A stretch of DNA of 64,000 nucleotides, from NCBI GenBank assembly GCA_002007465.1, contig LNAC01000772.1, positions 109,778 through 173,777 on the forward strand. Reading direction: 5' to 3'. Position numbers and translations under genes: made by a program. This document shows positions 35,081 to 47,538 of this stretch, one piece after another. Source of the stretch: Ailurus styani. Lineage: Eukaryota > Chordata > Mammalia > Carnivora > Ailuridae. The stretch's first letter is position 1. Each line of letters starts with the position of its first letter. The notes beneath the pieces were generated by a model. The model had not been told where the DNA came from. It did not search any database and worked only from the letters and a program-made list of their open reading frames with translations.

Positions 35081-38000
35081 AACTATTGACATAAAATTTT
35101 AATATGAGTGATTACTATAACAGTGAAAAGAATTCTTCTAAGTTATGTTTTGAAGTGTAGGATGAGAATAAGGGAAACCATGGTACTTAGGGGAGAGAAG
35201 GGGTCTCTGGGGCGGGACAAGATACTACTAGATATTTTGTGCAGAGAGATAATTGGTCTAAAAATTAATCTATGGCTATGACCTCTGACACACAGGTATA
35301 GGAACACATGCTCAGTTACATCCCAATAATACCCATGGCCTGGAAAGAACAGAAGAAGGGTCCACAAAGACAGTTGCCCTTAGCAAAATATAAGGCCCAC
35401 ATCCAGGAACTGCAGGTGTTTAGAGTAAGCTCTCTGTCACAGCAGTCAGCCACAAGAAGGACCCTGTAATCCCAGTTCATGGAGCATGGGTTTCCAAGGG
35501 ACTGCCTGCTCCTCTGAGTGAGGCAAGTCCTGGCAATCATGCTGGGCAGTGGTGGGGGGCCAATCCCTCTACACATTTTAACGTGGACAAGAAAGGAGGA
35601 GGGGTAGAGCTTCCTGAGTGTCTGTCTTACCAGACTTCCACTCCTTGAACACCAATGGGCTGCAGCTAAACATCAGCAAGAAAAAAGAAATTCCTATCAG
35701 AATTGCCCTCCTTTGGCAATTGATGTGCTCTTTGGGTTTAAACAACTCAGATGTCTCCTCAGATCAGTAGGCACCAGACATTTAGAAACAGGCAGTCACT
35801 GAACTCTGCATCTGGAGAATGACCGTGTCTTCCTAGTGGGTAGATGTGGCTCTATTACAAGGTGGGACTTGCAAGTGGGTTTTCAAGAGCCCGCTTTGCC
35901 CTTTGTGACCATCAACAAAGAAGTCCTGGCATACCCTCCCTTGTTTTGCCTCATTTTTGAGGTTGCTACATTTAAAAGTTTCAAGAATAGTAGGTGCTTA
36001 AAATATTGAAATCTCTTTTCCTTGTATTTAAAGAAGGGAGGTGGGTGGCAATACATCTCTGTGTGTCCTTATATGAAAAGCACCCTTTCCGTTGGGATCC
36101 TCAACCCTGCTTCATCTGATGGGAGCCATTCTGAAGTCACCTCTATGCCATGAGTGTGATAGCCCACATGGGCATCTTGAGCATTCACCTGCTGGATATT
36201 GCAGCTCCAGCAGCCCTGTTTATTTTTGGTTTGTTTGTTTGTTTTCTTGGGGGGGAGGCTGGAAAGTGTGACACCAGAAGGGAGGTCATGTGCCTCCAGA
36301 TGGTCCTTCTTAGACTGATGAAAAGAACATAATGAGAAGCCTTCGCACATATCCTCAGCCTGGGATACTCTCTGTCCAACCTGCAGAGTTAGTGCTTGTG
36401 GGTATGAGCCTCATGGTGCCCTGACCCACCAGCAGGACTGAAGGAAAAACAAGAGGCTCACTCAGTTCCCTTGGTGCTTCTGGGGTTCAGAGCCATTATA
36501 CATGATGGCCAGATGCCATCCCTGACATGGGGTCAGGATTCCAGATCACTTTCCACAGAGAAGTCACTGCAACCACTTACAACCGAAAGCTCAGGAGTCA
36601 CAGGCCCTCAGCTCATGTACAACATGGAATTGAAGAAGAGAAAGAAGCTGGTAAAACATCTCTACTTATTTTGGTTGCATACACCAAGTATGGACATCCA
36701 TTTATACAAATGTAATAAATGACTGTAATAAATGACAGTAATAAATGACTGATGAGCTCAATTAATCCTCTCCTATTTTATTGAGTTTTTGTGTCCCTGC
36801 ACAGACCTCCTTAAAATTCATGGTTTCATCCCAAAGTGTAATAGGTCAGCCATACTGCCCAAAACATTTTTGCATCTCTCTGTGTGTGGATTATTTGCCA
36901 GAGCCAACAATCAGTGTTTCATGTGTCATGTAGTAACTTTTTGTCATTTATATTTGAAAGGTAAGATGCAGAGTGAAAAATCACTAAAACCAAAAAGCAA
37001 TTCCTTTAACATAATTAAATTGCAGGCTAGGAAATATTAATTTCTGTGGTAAAAAAACTAATTTTCCTTGGATGGCTCTGCTGAAAGTATGGAAGGCAAG
37101 CAAATGGATGACCAGTGGCTTTCTGAGCACGGCCCTTTCCTCAGATGCCTCTTAGCCAGGGTTGACCCTACCCTCCATCCAAAAAGGGTGGAAATGGTGA
37201 GAACCAGAAAGGTGTTCAGTTCAATGGACAATCTGGGGCTTGTTTACTGGTTTAAATAAGAACTAAGGATGACAAGTGATTCTTGACCTCAATTTACCTA
37301 AATTTTGACTTGAAGGACTTGACATATAAGCATATATATGGAATGGCTGTGTAAGGCAAAAATAAAACAAACAAACAAATAAGAACTGAAAAAGCTGAAA
37401 ATCCTAATAACAAAGAAATCCCAAGAGTCAGCTGACATCCACCCTGAGCTGAGGTGGTGACTAAACTGTCAGAACCCACAGTGTATGGAATGGACACACA
37501 GCTCATGGAGATTAAATGAGCAGTGAATAGTCCTCCTGGTAGAGTAGAAAGATCACCAGGTACCAATCAGGACTGGGCATGGCGAAGGAGCTTTTCCTTG
37601 GTCTTAATTACGCCATCCAGTGTCTTTCCCATGGAGGTCTCCAGCTGTGTTTTTATTAATGAGGACAGGAGGAAAGCAATACTATTATAAGTGTCTTGAA
37701 AACACTCTTTCACTATTGTTTACCCAAAACACTGACATGAAGTTAGATATGAACTAAGTTCAAATTGTTCAAAGAAGCTTTAGTACCTTTAAACAGAAAG
37801 AAAGAAACCAGGTTGTGATTGTCTTAAAACTGGCTAGTATGAGATCAAAAAGGAATGGAAAATGCAGATTCTTCCAGCAAAGACACGAGTCTTCCAGGAC
37901 TTGTGTAATGGTAGTTGTGACAGAGAGGCTGACCCTAGGCAGCACAGAGGTGACCCTCATGGAAATGGTTTCCATTCTAAGATCAAAGTACAAAGGCTGG

Positions 38001-38745
38001 AGGGGAATGTGAATTGGCACTGTTTTCTTCTGCATGGCTTGCTCAGAATCCATCATTTCATTAAAGACAAAAAAATAGATAGTGGAGAAAAATTTTATTC
38101 CATAATCCATGGATAGGCCCCAGTGTGAGAATCTAAGAGTGAGAAGCCCTGTCCTAAACATAGGATTTGCTGCAGTGGCAGTATGGACACTTAAGGAAAG
38201 TCTTTGTACCTTTGAGAACATGTCCAAATACAGAAATTATTTAGTAGAGTTACAAAAAATGCAGGATGAGGGTGAAAGTGAGTGGCAGCATTGGGGACAG
38301 TACACTGTGCCAGGGGCTTGGGCAAATGACCCATGGAGCCCTCCTTTGTTGGCCATAGACAAGGGGGTGAGGGCAGGGCAGAGCCAGTTAGGTAGAAAAG
38401 GCCTGCCTGCATAGCCAGTGAGAGTCAGGGACCTCAGGACTTCTCTGCAGTCACTCCTCTACCCATAATCTCCCTGCTTCTTTCTGCTCACTTTTTTCCT
38501 CTGCCTACTGGCCCTGAAACTCCTCCCTGGCCTTGCTTGGCCCACTCTGCTTCCAGCTAAAGTAGAGATACTCTGTCTTTAAGTTCTGTGGCCACTGTAA
38601 ACTTATAACTGGGCCTTTATTTTCCACTCATTTCACAGTCACAAATACAGAAAGAAGTTACTTATGATATCCTAGCTCCTACAACAATTTTTTTCTCCCT
38701 CCTTCTCTATTCTATTCATTTCTGAGAAAGGATCAGGCTGTATGT
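35081..38745. other. Unclassified intergenic sequence
   Basis: No gene. Open frames such as 37769-38227 have no recognised domain or splice context. A small three-copy tandem repeat of gtaataaatgac lies at 36711-36750. Confidence 0.5.
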
Positions 38746-39540
38746 GTGATTTTTCTATTTCTCTTTTCTGGAAATTTTTGTTGCATGTATTTTATTTTTA
38801 CTTATTTATTTTTAAAGATTTATTTACTTGAGAGAGAAAGAACGTGAGTGGGAGGGGCTGAGGGAGAGAGAATCTCAAGCAGAGTCCCCATAGAGTGTAG
38901 AGCCCAGCATCATGATGACAAGATCATTACCTGAGCCCAAGAGTCAGACACTCAACTGACTGAGCCACCCAGGTGCCCCTGTTGAATATATTTTAAAGCT
39001 CTGTTACTGGTTGCACACCATTCGGGATTGTTATGTCCTCCTGAGAAACTGACATTTTATCATTAAGTGATGTTCCTTTTTTTGTCTCAAAGTCTGCTGT
39101 ACCTAAAAGTAATCTGATGACATCACTTTTCTTCTTTTTATTTGTTATCATATTTGTACTTTCAACCTATCTGTGCCTTTATACTTCTTATACCTTACTT
39201 TTTAACAAGTCAGAAAATCTTTGTCTTTTAATTGAAGTTTTTAGTTCACTCACATTTATGTTATTATTGATATGGTTGTTTTAAGTCTATAATCTTATTT
39301 GTTTTCTAATTGTTTACCTCTTCTTTGTTCCATCTTTTCCTCCTACCTTTGTATAGAGAGAGGTATGAATCAAATAATTTTTAGATTTCTAATTTATTGT
39401 CTAGTGTTTTTAAAGCTAAAATTCTTTGTATCATGATTATTTTATTTTTATTTTCTATATAATGACTTTCTATATAATTCCCATTTCAAATATTGTTTGT
39501 TCTAGGAACTGTCAAAATGGGGAATCCTGATTTCTAGTTA
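38746..39540 (-). mobile_element. Old L1 internal fragment, split by a SINE
   Basis: The sequence ttttaaagctctgttactgg / ttgcacaccattcgggattg, catttatcattaagtgatgt-like blocks and tcaaagtctgctgtacctaa are typical of the minus strand of old L1 ORF2. Boundaries are approximate. Confidence 0.65.
38795..38980 (-). mobile_element. CAN-SINE (older type)
   Basis: Minus-strand SINE ending gccacccaggtgcccct. The duplication gttgcatgtatttta (38780-38794) / gttgaatatatttta (38981-38995) lies in old L1 sequence. Confidence 0.9.
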
Positions 39541-40088
39541 GGTAAATATGGTCATTGTGCCAAGGAAGCCCAATATGAAGTGAATATAAAACTAGGGACT
39601 CCCATCTCCAGTGTAGAGACAGCAAGTTGTTGTAATGAGGGCTAGAGCGCAACTAAGGGTCAAATAGAGTTTACAAAATAAAATCAAGAAAAGTGACCTT
39701 ATTCTTCTAGTGATGCATGGCATGGACAGCTCAACTAATTCAAGATAAACATGGTGATTATAGAACAAGTCACTCTGAAGAATTAGAGATGCTACTCTGA
39801 AGGAGTTAATAATCTAGGAAAGAAAATCCAGGCCATTATGGGCATGTTGGAGCACAGGGATGAAACTGCTGCAGATCATGAAGAGAGTGAGACTCTGGGT
39901 CTCTGGGAGTAAAAGAAAGGAGAGAGCATTTCCGATTGAGACATTAGGAAAGGCATCCAGGAGAAGTGACATTGGCAGATATAGGTCAGTGATAATAGAG
40001 TGCTACAAGCCCAGAAGACATAATGTGTCCATTTGGGGGATTGGCCAGACCAAATTGCCAGTCTGTTTTTTAAAAATTACTAAAGAGA
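39541..40088. other. Unclassified intergenic sequence
   Basis: No gene or repeat recognised. Confidence 0.5.
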
Positions 40089-40308
40089 AGGGATACCTGG
40101 GTGATTTAGTCGGTTGAGTGTCCCACTCTCGGTTTCGACCCCAGTCGTGATCTCATGAGTCATGAGATTGAGCCCCATGTCAGGCTTTGCTCTCAGCAGG
40201 CAGCCTGCTTGAAGATTCTCTCCCTCTATCCCTCCCCCTACTTGTGCATGTGCATGAGTGCACACGCTCCCTCTCTCTCACTCAAAAAATGAATGAATAA
40301 ATATTTTA
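40089..40308 (+). mobile_element. CAN-SINE (older type)
   Basis: Plus-strand SINE, gggatacctgggtgatttag to an (aatg/aaat)n tail; it includes a small CpA-rich variation (gtgcatgtgcatgagtgcac). The flanks share attactaaaga / atactaagaa. Confidence 0.88.
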
Positions 40309-40520
40309 AAAAATACTAAGAAAACCTTAGTTCTACTTGTAGACAATAAATTCAAGACAATAGGGGACAATTATGATACAGAAGCATACTGAGAGAAACC
40401 TGTTCTTTAAATGCAGGTATTTCTTAAAATAATAAGATTTCATATTAAACTCTTTCACTTTAGTTGTGATTTCATATAAATAGTTTGATGTTTATTTAAG
40501 AATGGCTTAGTAGCCTCTTT

Positions 40521-40571
40521 TTAAATTTTTTTATTTTTAAATTTTTTTTATTATTATTTGCCCGAGGGGTA
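40521..40571 (-). mobile_element. Minimal retroinsertion: long A/T tail with a 12-bp body
   Basis: Flanked by a perfect 16-bp duplication, gcttagtagcctcttt (40505-40520 and 40572-40587). The insert is almost all T/A (a poly(A)-type tail on the minus strand) plus gcccgaggggta. It looks like a target-primed insertion that aborted almost at once. Confidence 0.75.
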
Positions 40572-40587
40572 GCTTAGTAGCCTCTTT

Positions 40588-43139
40588 ACATGAAAATCGG
40601 TTCCTAAATTGGGAACGGTTTAGGTTCAGTATTCTTTGAGACTGAGATTAGTAACAGGTCTTTGGGGGTAATGCTCTCAGAGTATGGGACTGTGAAGGAA
40701 GCAGGACTGGGCAGAGGGAATCTGTGAAGGGTGATAAAATTGTAACAGGTGTTGGTTGGTCCCACAGGGAACTTTGGCATTGGGTTAGCTCTTCAAAGCT
40801 GCTCAGGCCTTGGTACATCTACATCAACAAAGATGTGGGTTGAAACCAGGAGGAAAATGTAAACCTGGGAAAGTAGTCTCTTTAGCTGAAGGATTTCCAG
40901 AGGGGTACTTAGAAAAGAGTTGCTGGAACCAACCTATCAAGAGTTAGGGAGTAAGTACTGCTATCCAAAGAGGACCTGGAGGGTCCTGTTGGCACATCAC
41001 ATTATCTATGACAGCAGCACAAATTGTTCTTTTTTCTTTTTTAACCTGGTGACCTAACCTAAAAAAATAGAATTCTAGGATGAAAAGGACTTTATTAATT
41101 ATTTACTTAGACTACGTTTCAACTAGGAAAAGGATTCCAAAGAGGAAGTAACACTTGTGGATTCACAGTTACTGTATGGCTCAGCCAAGATCAAAATTCC
41201 AATTCCGTGACACTCTAGTTTCCAGCTCCCCATCATGCTGTTTTTCAATGATTAGGATCCTCCCCTCGAAAAAAATGGAAATGGACGTATGAATCCAAAA
41301 GGTCCAATGGATCCAATAGACAAATCAAATTAAGTTAAAGTATCTTTTAGTATGGTTTTAATAGCTCAACATACCCATTACCCCCAAAATCCTGTATAAG
41401 CTGTGTGACAGGGCTTGTGTTTTAGATCAGCAAATATGTATTTAGAATATAGTATGTGCCAGAGTTTGTGCCTCTGGAGAGGGTGGCCCTGTGGGCACTT
41501 GGGGGAGGTCCTGGGGTCTTCTCCCAGCTTCTGCTTCCCATTGCCCCTATGAGTCATGCCCTACACAGCTCCTTCACCAACCCTTTTGGCTTCTCATTTG
41601 CCCATTTTAGATTTGTTATATATTATTACCTGAAACTATCAACTTGGACTTTCTAGGATGCTGCTCCTACAAACTTCCCTTAGGCTCACCATGTTATTAT
41701 GACATAATAAATATATATTTGATCTTTGTTCCCATTCCTAGCACAGAGCTCCTAAAACCTTGGAATTTCCTGGGATAAGAGTGATAAATTTGTCTTGATA
41801 TTCATAACAGGCCCCTTTAAGCCACTTCTGAGTTTATGTTAATGAGGTGGCTTTTGTAAAGCACCTAAGAGTGGGGACTGGTTGCCAGTGAAGCCAACCC
41901 AACCATAAGAAAAGAAGGTTGGAATTTTTAGTTCCCATAGCCTCCCCCTCCCACCCTCCACCTTGATCTGTGAGGAGGTCAGATGGGATTGAGACTGAGT
42001 TCAATCAGTAAAGGTCAATGATGTAATCGATTATGCTTATGTAAGGAAGTTTCCATAAAAACACAAAAGGATGGGGTCAGAGAGATGTTGGATTGGTGAA
42101 CTGAGTGTGATGTGCCTGGAGAGGGCATGGAAGCTCTGCATCCCTTTCCCTATACCTTACCCTACTTCTCTCTCTCTGGATCTTCTTGAATTATATGCTT
42201 TTATAACAAACTGGTAATCTAATGAGCTACTGAATTTTGTGAGCTGCTCTAGCAAAGTAATCAAACCCAAAGAGGGGTTTTGGCAACCTCTGATTTATAG
42301 CCAGTAAGTCAGAAGCACAGGCAATAACCTGGGCTTTTTATTGGCATCTGAAGTGAAGGGCAGTCTTACAGGACTTAAATCTGAGCCCTTAATCTGTAGA
42401 TAAATAATCTCTCAGTAGATAGTGTCAGAATTGAGTTGAATTGTAGGATACTCAGTTGGTGTGTTGAGAATTGCGTGGTGGTATGGAAAAACCCACATAT
42501 AGAATTGGTGTTAGAATCCTACTCACACACCAATACTTCCATGGAGTATGAGAGGCCATGACTATGACCTCACTTAGTCCCTGAGACCGTAATAGTCAGT
42601 TCCAGAGCAGGGGCTTTTTTGAGAAAATCTAACCAGAGAGATGGCATTCTCACTGAAAAATGATAAACAAAACAGTACTTCATTTTCTAAGCTAGAAATG
42701 AGGCAGGTCTTCATAGTGAAGACTTTGGTTAATGTCTCCCTAAACTCTGGTAAATTGTCTTTATAACTTACAGAGATTATTCTTTGGCATTTGAATTTTT
42801 GTTAGTGTTGCTGTTGTGTTGGTGATTAGATCCTTTCCTTCTGCCATTATGCTTTATAGGAAAGCTACAGTTAGTTTTCCTCATAGTCAACTTACTGTTT
42901 CCTCTTATTAGCTCTGAGAGCCTTTTAATTAATTCATTTGGATTTTTTTAGGCATATAAGCACAGCATTTGTAAGTAATGATAATTCAGTCTCAAATTCC
43001 AATATTGATTCTTTTCTAAAATTCACATCTTATTGCATTAACCAGAAATTCCAGAAAATATTAAATAATAATGGGTTATAACAAACAACTTTCTTTATCT
43101 CTGATTTTAATAAGAATTCCTTTAGTATTTCACTATTAA
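40588..43139. other. Unclassified intergenic sequence
   Basis: No gene or confident repeat recognised on either strand; AT-rich, with only short open frames. Confidence 0.5.
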
Positions 43140-43290
43140 CATTTATTTATTCTAGGATCCATCAAATATTTACTGAACACATTCCAAGAGGTAGGTTCTA
43201 TGCTAGTGCTGGGGACACAAGGTGAAGAGGACACAAGATGCAGGCTCCAAAAACATAAAACTGATTAGGGGCTTGAAATAAACATTCCGT
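43140..43290 (+). repeat. L2-type fragment
   Basis: The order catcaaatatttactgaaca, attccaagaggtaggttcta, tgctagtgctggggacacaa is the 3' end typical of LINE-2. Confidence 0.7.
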
Positions 43291-44520
43291 ATAAAGTCAA
43301 ATAATTAGTCCTGCCATTTCGTCACTAGGGGCAGAGGTAGCTTTAGAAACCCAGCTTTCTTAATTATTTTACATTTGTGATTAGGATTGGGTAACATATA
43401 TTACCCAGTGCTTTTTTTCCCCAAGTTACTATTTAAATTCTACTTAATTAACATACTGTGTAATATTAGCTTCAAGAGGAGAATTTAGTGATTCATCTGT
43501 TACATATAACACCCAGTGATCAACACAAGTGCCCTCCTTAATACCCATCACCCATTTAGCCCACCCTCCTGCTCACCTCCACTCCAGCAAGCCTCAGTTT
43601 GTATACTCTAGAGTCTCTTATGGTTTGCTCCCCTCTCTCTTTCCCCCCCCCATATTCAACTGTTTTGTTTCTTAAATTCCACATATGAGTGAAATTATAT
43701 GGTATTGGTCTGTCTTGGACTGACTCATTTCACTTGGCATAATACACTCTAGCTCCATTTGCATCATTGCAAATGACAAGATTTCATTCTTTTTGATGGC
43801 TGAAATATTCCATTGTGTATATTCCATGTTGAATATATATAACATCTTATTTGTCTATTCACAAGATGATGGACATTTGGGCTCTTTCTATAATTTGGCT
43901 ATTGTTGATAATGCTGCTATAAACATCAGAATGCATATGCCCCTTCAAATTAGTATTGTTGTATCCTTTGGGTAAATACCTACTAATGGAATTGCTGGGT
44001 CCTAGGATAGTTCTATTTTTAACTTTTCAAGGAACCTCAATACTGTTCTCCAGAGTGGTTGCACCAGTTTGCATTCCCACCAAAAGTGCAAGAGGGTTCC
44101 CCTTTCTCTGCAACATCTGTTGTTTCCTGTGATGTTAATTTTAGCCATTCTGACTGGTGTGAGGTTATATCTCATTGTTTGGATTTGTGTTTCCCTGGTG
44201 ATGAATGATGTCGAGCATCTTTTCACATATATGTTATCTACCTGGATATCTTCTTTGGAAAAATGTCTTTTTCTGCCCATTTCTTAACTGATTATTTATA
44301 TTTTAGGTGTTGGGTTTAATACATTTTTTAATAGATTTTGGATGTTAACCCTTTATCAGATATGCCATTTGCAAATATCTTCTCCCATTCCGTAGGTTGA
44401 CTTTTGGTTTTGTTGATTGTTTTCTTCACTATCCAGAAGCTTTTTATATTGATGAATATATATTTGTACATACATCTCCTCTAGGATTTTGGTGGTTTCC
44501 TGTCTCATATTTAGATCTTT

Positions 44521-44714
44521 TGGGGTGCCTGAGTGGTTCAATTTGTTGGGTGTCTGCCATCGGCTTGGGTCTTGATCCTTGGATCCTGGGATTGAGCCCT
44601 GCCTCAGACTCCCTGCTCAGAGACAAGTCTGTTTCTTCCTCTGCCTCTCCCCCTAGCATGTGCTCTCTCTTGCTCTCTTTCTCTCTCTCTCAAATAAATA
44701 AAATCTTTAAAAAA
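44521..44714 (+). mobile_element. CAN-SINE inside L1-D
   Basis: Plus-strand SINE, tggggtgcctgagtggttca to an aaataaataaaatcttt tail. The duplication is atttagatcttt (44509-44520) / atttaggtcttt (44715-44726). Confidence 0.93.
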
Positions 44715-44964
44715 ATTTAGGTCTTTCATCCATTTTGAGGTTTTTTTGTGTGTGTATGGTATAAAAAACTGGTCCAGTTTCATTCTTCTGCATGTGGCTG
44801 CATGTGGCCAAATAGTGGCCAGCACTATTTCTTGAAGAGACTGTCTTTTTTTCCATAGGATATTCTTTCCCGCTTTGTCAAAGATTAGTTGACCATAGAG
44901 TTGTGGGTCCATTTCTCAGTTTTCTATTCTGTTGCACTGATCTGTCTTTTTTTGTGCCAGTAGT

Positions 44965-45085
44965 ATTCTATATGATACTATTAGTACCAGTAGTACCAGT
45001 AGTTATTAATACCAGTAGTATTCTATATGATACATATAGTAGTATTCTATATGATACATATAGTAGTATTCTATATGATACATTC
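44965..45085. repeat. 24-bp minisatellite in L1-D ORF2
   Basis: Three copies of tagtattctatatgatacat spaced 24 bp, preceded by related agtaccagt units. Local expansion within L1 sequence. Confidence 0.9.
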
Positions 45086-46958
45086 TATAGATGACTATAG
45101 CTTTGTAACAGAGTTTGAAGTCCAGAATTGTGATGTCTCCAGCTTTCCTTTACTTTTTCAAGATTGCTTTGGCTACTCAGGGTCTTTTGTTGTTCCATGC
45201 AAATTTTAGGAGTGTTTGTTCTAGCTTTGTGAAAAATGCTGGTGGAATTTTGATAAGGATTGCATTAAATGTGTAGATTGCATTGGGTAGCATAGACATT
45301 TTAACAGTATTTGTTCTTCTAATCCATGAGCATGGAATGTTTTTCCAATTCTTTGTATCCTCTTCAATTTCTTTCATAAGTGTTCTATAGCTTTCAGAAT
45401 ACAGACCTCTTTGGTTAGGTTTATTCTGAGGTAGCTTATGATTTTTGGTGCAATTGTAAATGGGATTGATTCCTTGATTTTTTTTTCTGCTGCTTTATTA
45501 TTGGTGTATAGAACTGCCACAGATTTCTGTACATTGACTTTATATCCTGCGACTTTGCTCAATTCATATATTAGTGCTAGCAATTTTTTGATGGAGTCCT
45601 TTGGGTTTTCTACATAGAGTATCATGTCATCTGCAAATAATGAAAGTTTGACTTCTTTTTTGCCAATTTGGATGCCTCTTATTTCTTTGTTTTCTGATTG
45701 CTGAGGTTAAGTCTTCTAGTACTATGTTGAATAACAATGGTGAGAGTGGACATCCCTGTCTTGTTCCTGACTATAGAGAAACAGCTCTCAGTTTTTCCCC
45801 AATGATGATGACATTAGCTATGTGTATTTGGCATATGGCCTTTATGAGGTTGAGGTACCTTCCTTCCATCCCTACTTTCTTGAGGGTTTCTATCGAGATT
45901 GGATGCTATATTTGCCAAATGCTTTTCCTGCAACTATTAAGAGGATCATATGGTTCTTATCCTTTCTTTCATTGATGTGATATGTCATGTCGATTGATTT
46001 GCAAACATTGAAGCCCCCTCTACAGCCCTGAAATAAATCCCACTTGACCAGGGTGAATCATTCTTTTAATGTACTTTTGCATCCTATCAGCTAGTATTTT
46101 GGTGAGAATTTTTGCATCCATCTTCACCAGGAGTACTGGTCTGTAACTCTCCTTTTTAGTGGGGTCATTGTCTGGTTTTGGAATCAAGGTGATGGCCTCA
46201 CAGAACGACTTTGGAAGTTTTCCTTCCACTTCCATTTTTTAGGAATAGTTTTAAAAGAATAGGTATTTTCTATTCTTTAAATATTTGGTAGACTTCCCCT
46301 GGGAAGTCATCTGGCCCTGGACTTTTGTTTGTTGGGAGATTTTTGATTACTGACTCAATTTCTTTGTTGGTTATGGGTCTGTTCAAATTTTTTAATTTCT
46401 CCCTGTTACAGTTTTGGTAGTTTGTATGTTTCTAGGAATTTTTCCATTTCTTTCAGATTATCTAATTTGTTGGCATATAATTTTTCTTAATATTTTCTTA
46501 TAATTGTTTGTATTTCTATGGTGTTTGTTGTGATCTTTCCTATTTCATTCATTATTTTATTTATTTGGGTCCTTTCTCTTTTCTTTTTCATAAGTCTGGC
46601 CACTGATTTATCAATTTTGCTAATTCCTTCAAAGAACCAGCTCCTAGTCTCCTTGATCTGTTCTATTGGGGTTTTTTGTTAGTTTGTTTGTTTCTATATC
46701 ATTGATTTCTTCTCTAATCTTTATTATTTCCCAGCTTCTGCAGGTTTTATACTTTATTTGCTTTCCTTTTCTAGCTCCTTTAGGTGTAAGGTTAGGTTGT
46801 ATATTTGAAACTTTTCTTGCTTCTCGAAGTAGGCCTATGTTGCAGTATATTTTCCTCTTAGGACTGTTTTTGCGGCATTCCAAAGGATTTGGACTGTCAT
46901 GTTATCATTTTCATTTGTTTCCATGTATTTTTTAAATTCTTCCTTAATTTCCTGATTT

Positions 46959-47161
46959 ATTATTTTTAAAAATATTTTATTTATTTATTTGAGAAAGCAA
47001 GAGAGAGAAAGAGCATGAGTAGAGGGAGGGGCATAGGAAGAGGGAGTAGCAGACTCCCTGCTGAGCAGGAAGCCCAAGGCAGGCTGAATCCCAGGACTCC
47101 AGGATCATGACCTCAGCTGAAGGCAGACTCAGCTTAACTGATTCAGCCACCCAGGCACCCC
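46959..47161 (-). mobile_element. CAN-SINE inside L1-D
   Basis: Minus-strand SINE ending gccacccaggcacccc. The duplication is taatttcctgattt (46945-46958) / taatttcctggttt (47162-47175). Confidence 0.92.
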
Positions 47162-47478
47162 TAATTTCCTGGTTTAACCATTCATTCTTTAGTAGGATGT
47201 TCTTTAACCTCCATGAATTTGTGATCTTTCCAAATTTTTTCTTGTGGATTTCAAGTTTCATAGTCGTGTGGTCAGAAAAGATGCATGGTATGAGCTCAGT
47301 CTTTTTGTACTTCCTGAGGGCTGATTTGTGACCCGGTATGTGATCTAGTCAGGGGAATGTTCCATGTACAATTGAAAAGAATGTGTATTCTGCTTTAGGC
47401 ATATTAGATCCCTAGCCATGACCTCTTCTTTTTCTTTCTTTTGGGGTGAATTTGTTTTGGCAATTTGTCTAGGTCACT

Positions 47479-47481
47479 GTG

Positions 47482-47536
<55 letters not shown>
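47479..47536. repeat. (GT)n microsatellite
   Basis: Nearly pure gt, one gc interruption, within the L1-D 5' region. Confidence 0.97.

Positions 47537-47538
<2 letters not shown>

Larger units (their letters stand above)
43690..47405 (-). pseudogene. L1-D ORF2, lacking its N-terminal part, broken
   Basis: Minus-strand fragments in order: endonuclease end (CIFSDH-type sequence near 47260), [17 protein letters not shown] at 46020-46235, the RT active-site region ([20 protein letters not shown] at 45560-45625, with FADD just upstream), and the C-terminal part with [11 protein letters not shown] and [20 protein letters not shown] (44002-44280). Many stops and frameshifts. The first ~200 endonuclease residues are gone. 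Confidence 0.87.

Noticed and set aside
37769..38227. 152-codon minus-strand open frame
   Set aside because: No recognisable family, no splice sites at suitable places, and within otherwise unremarkable AT-rich sequence.
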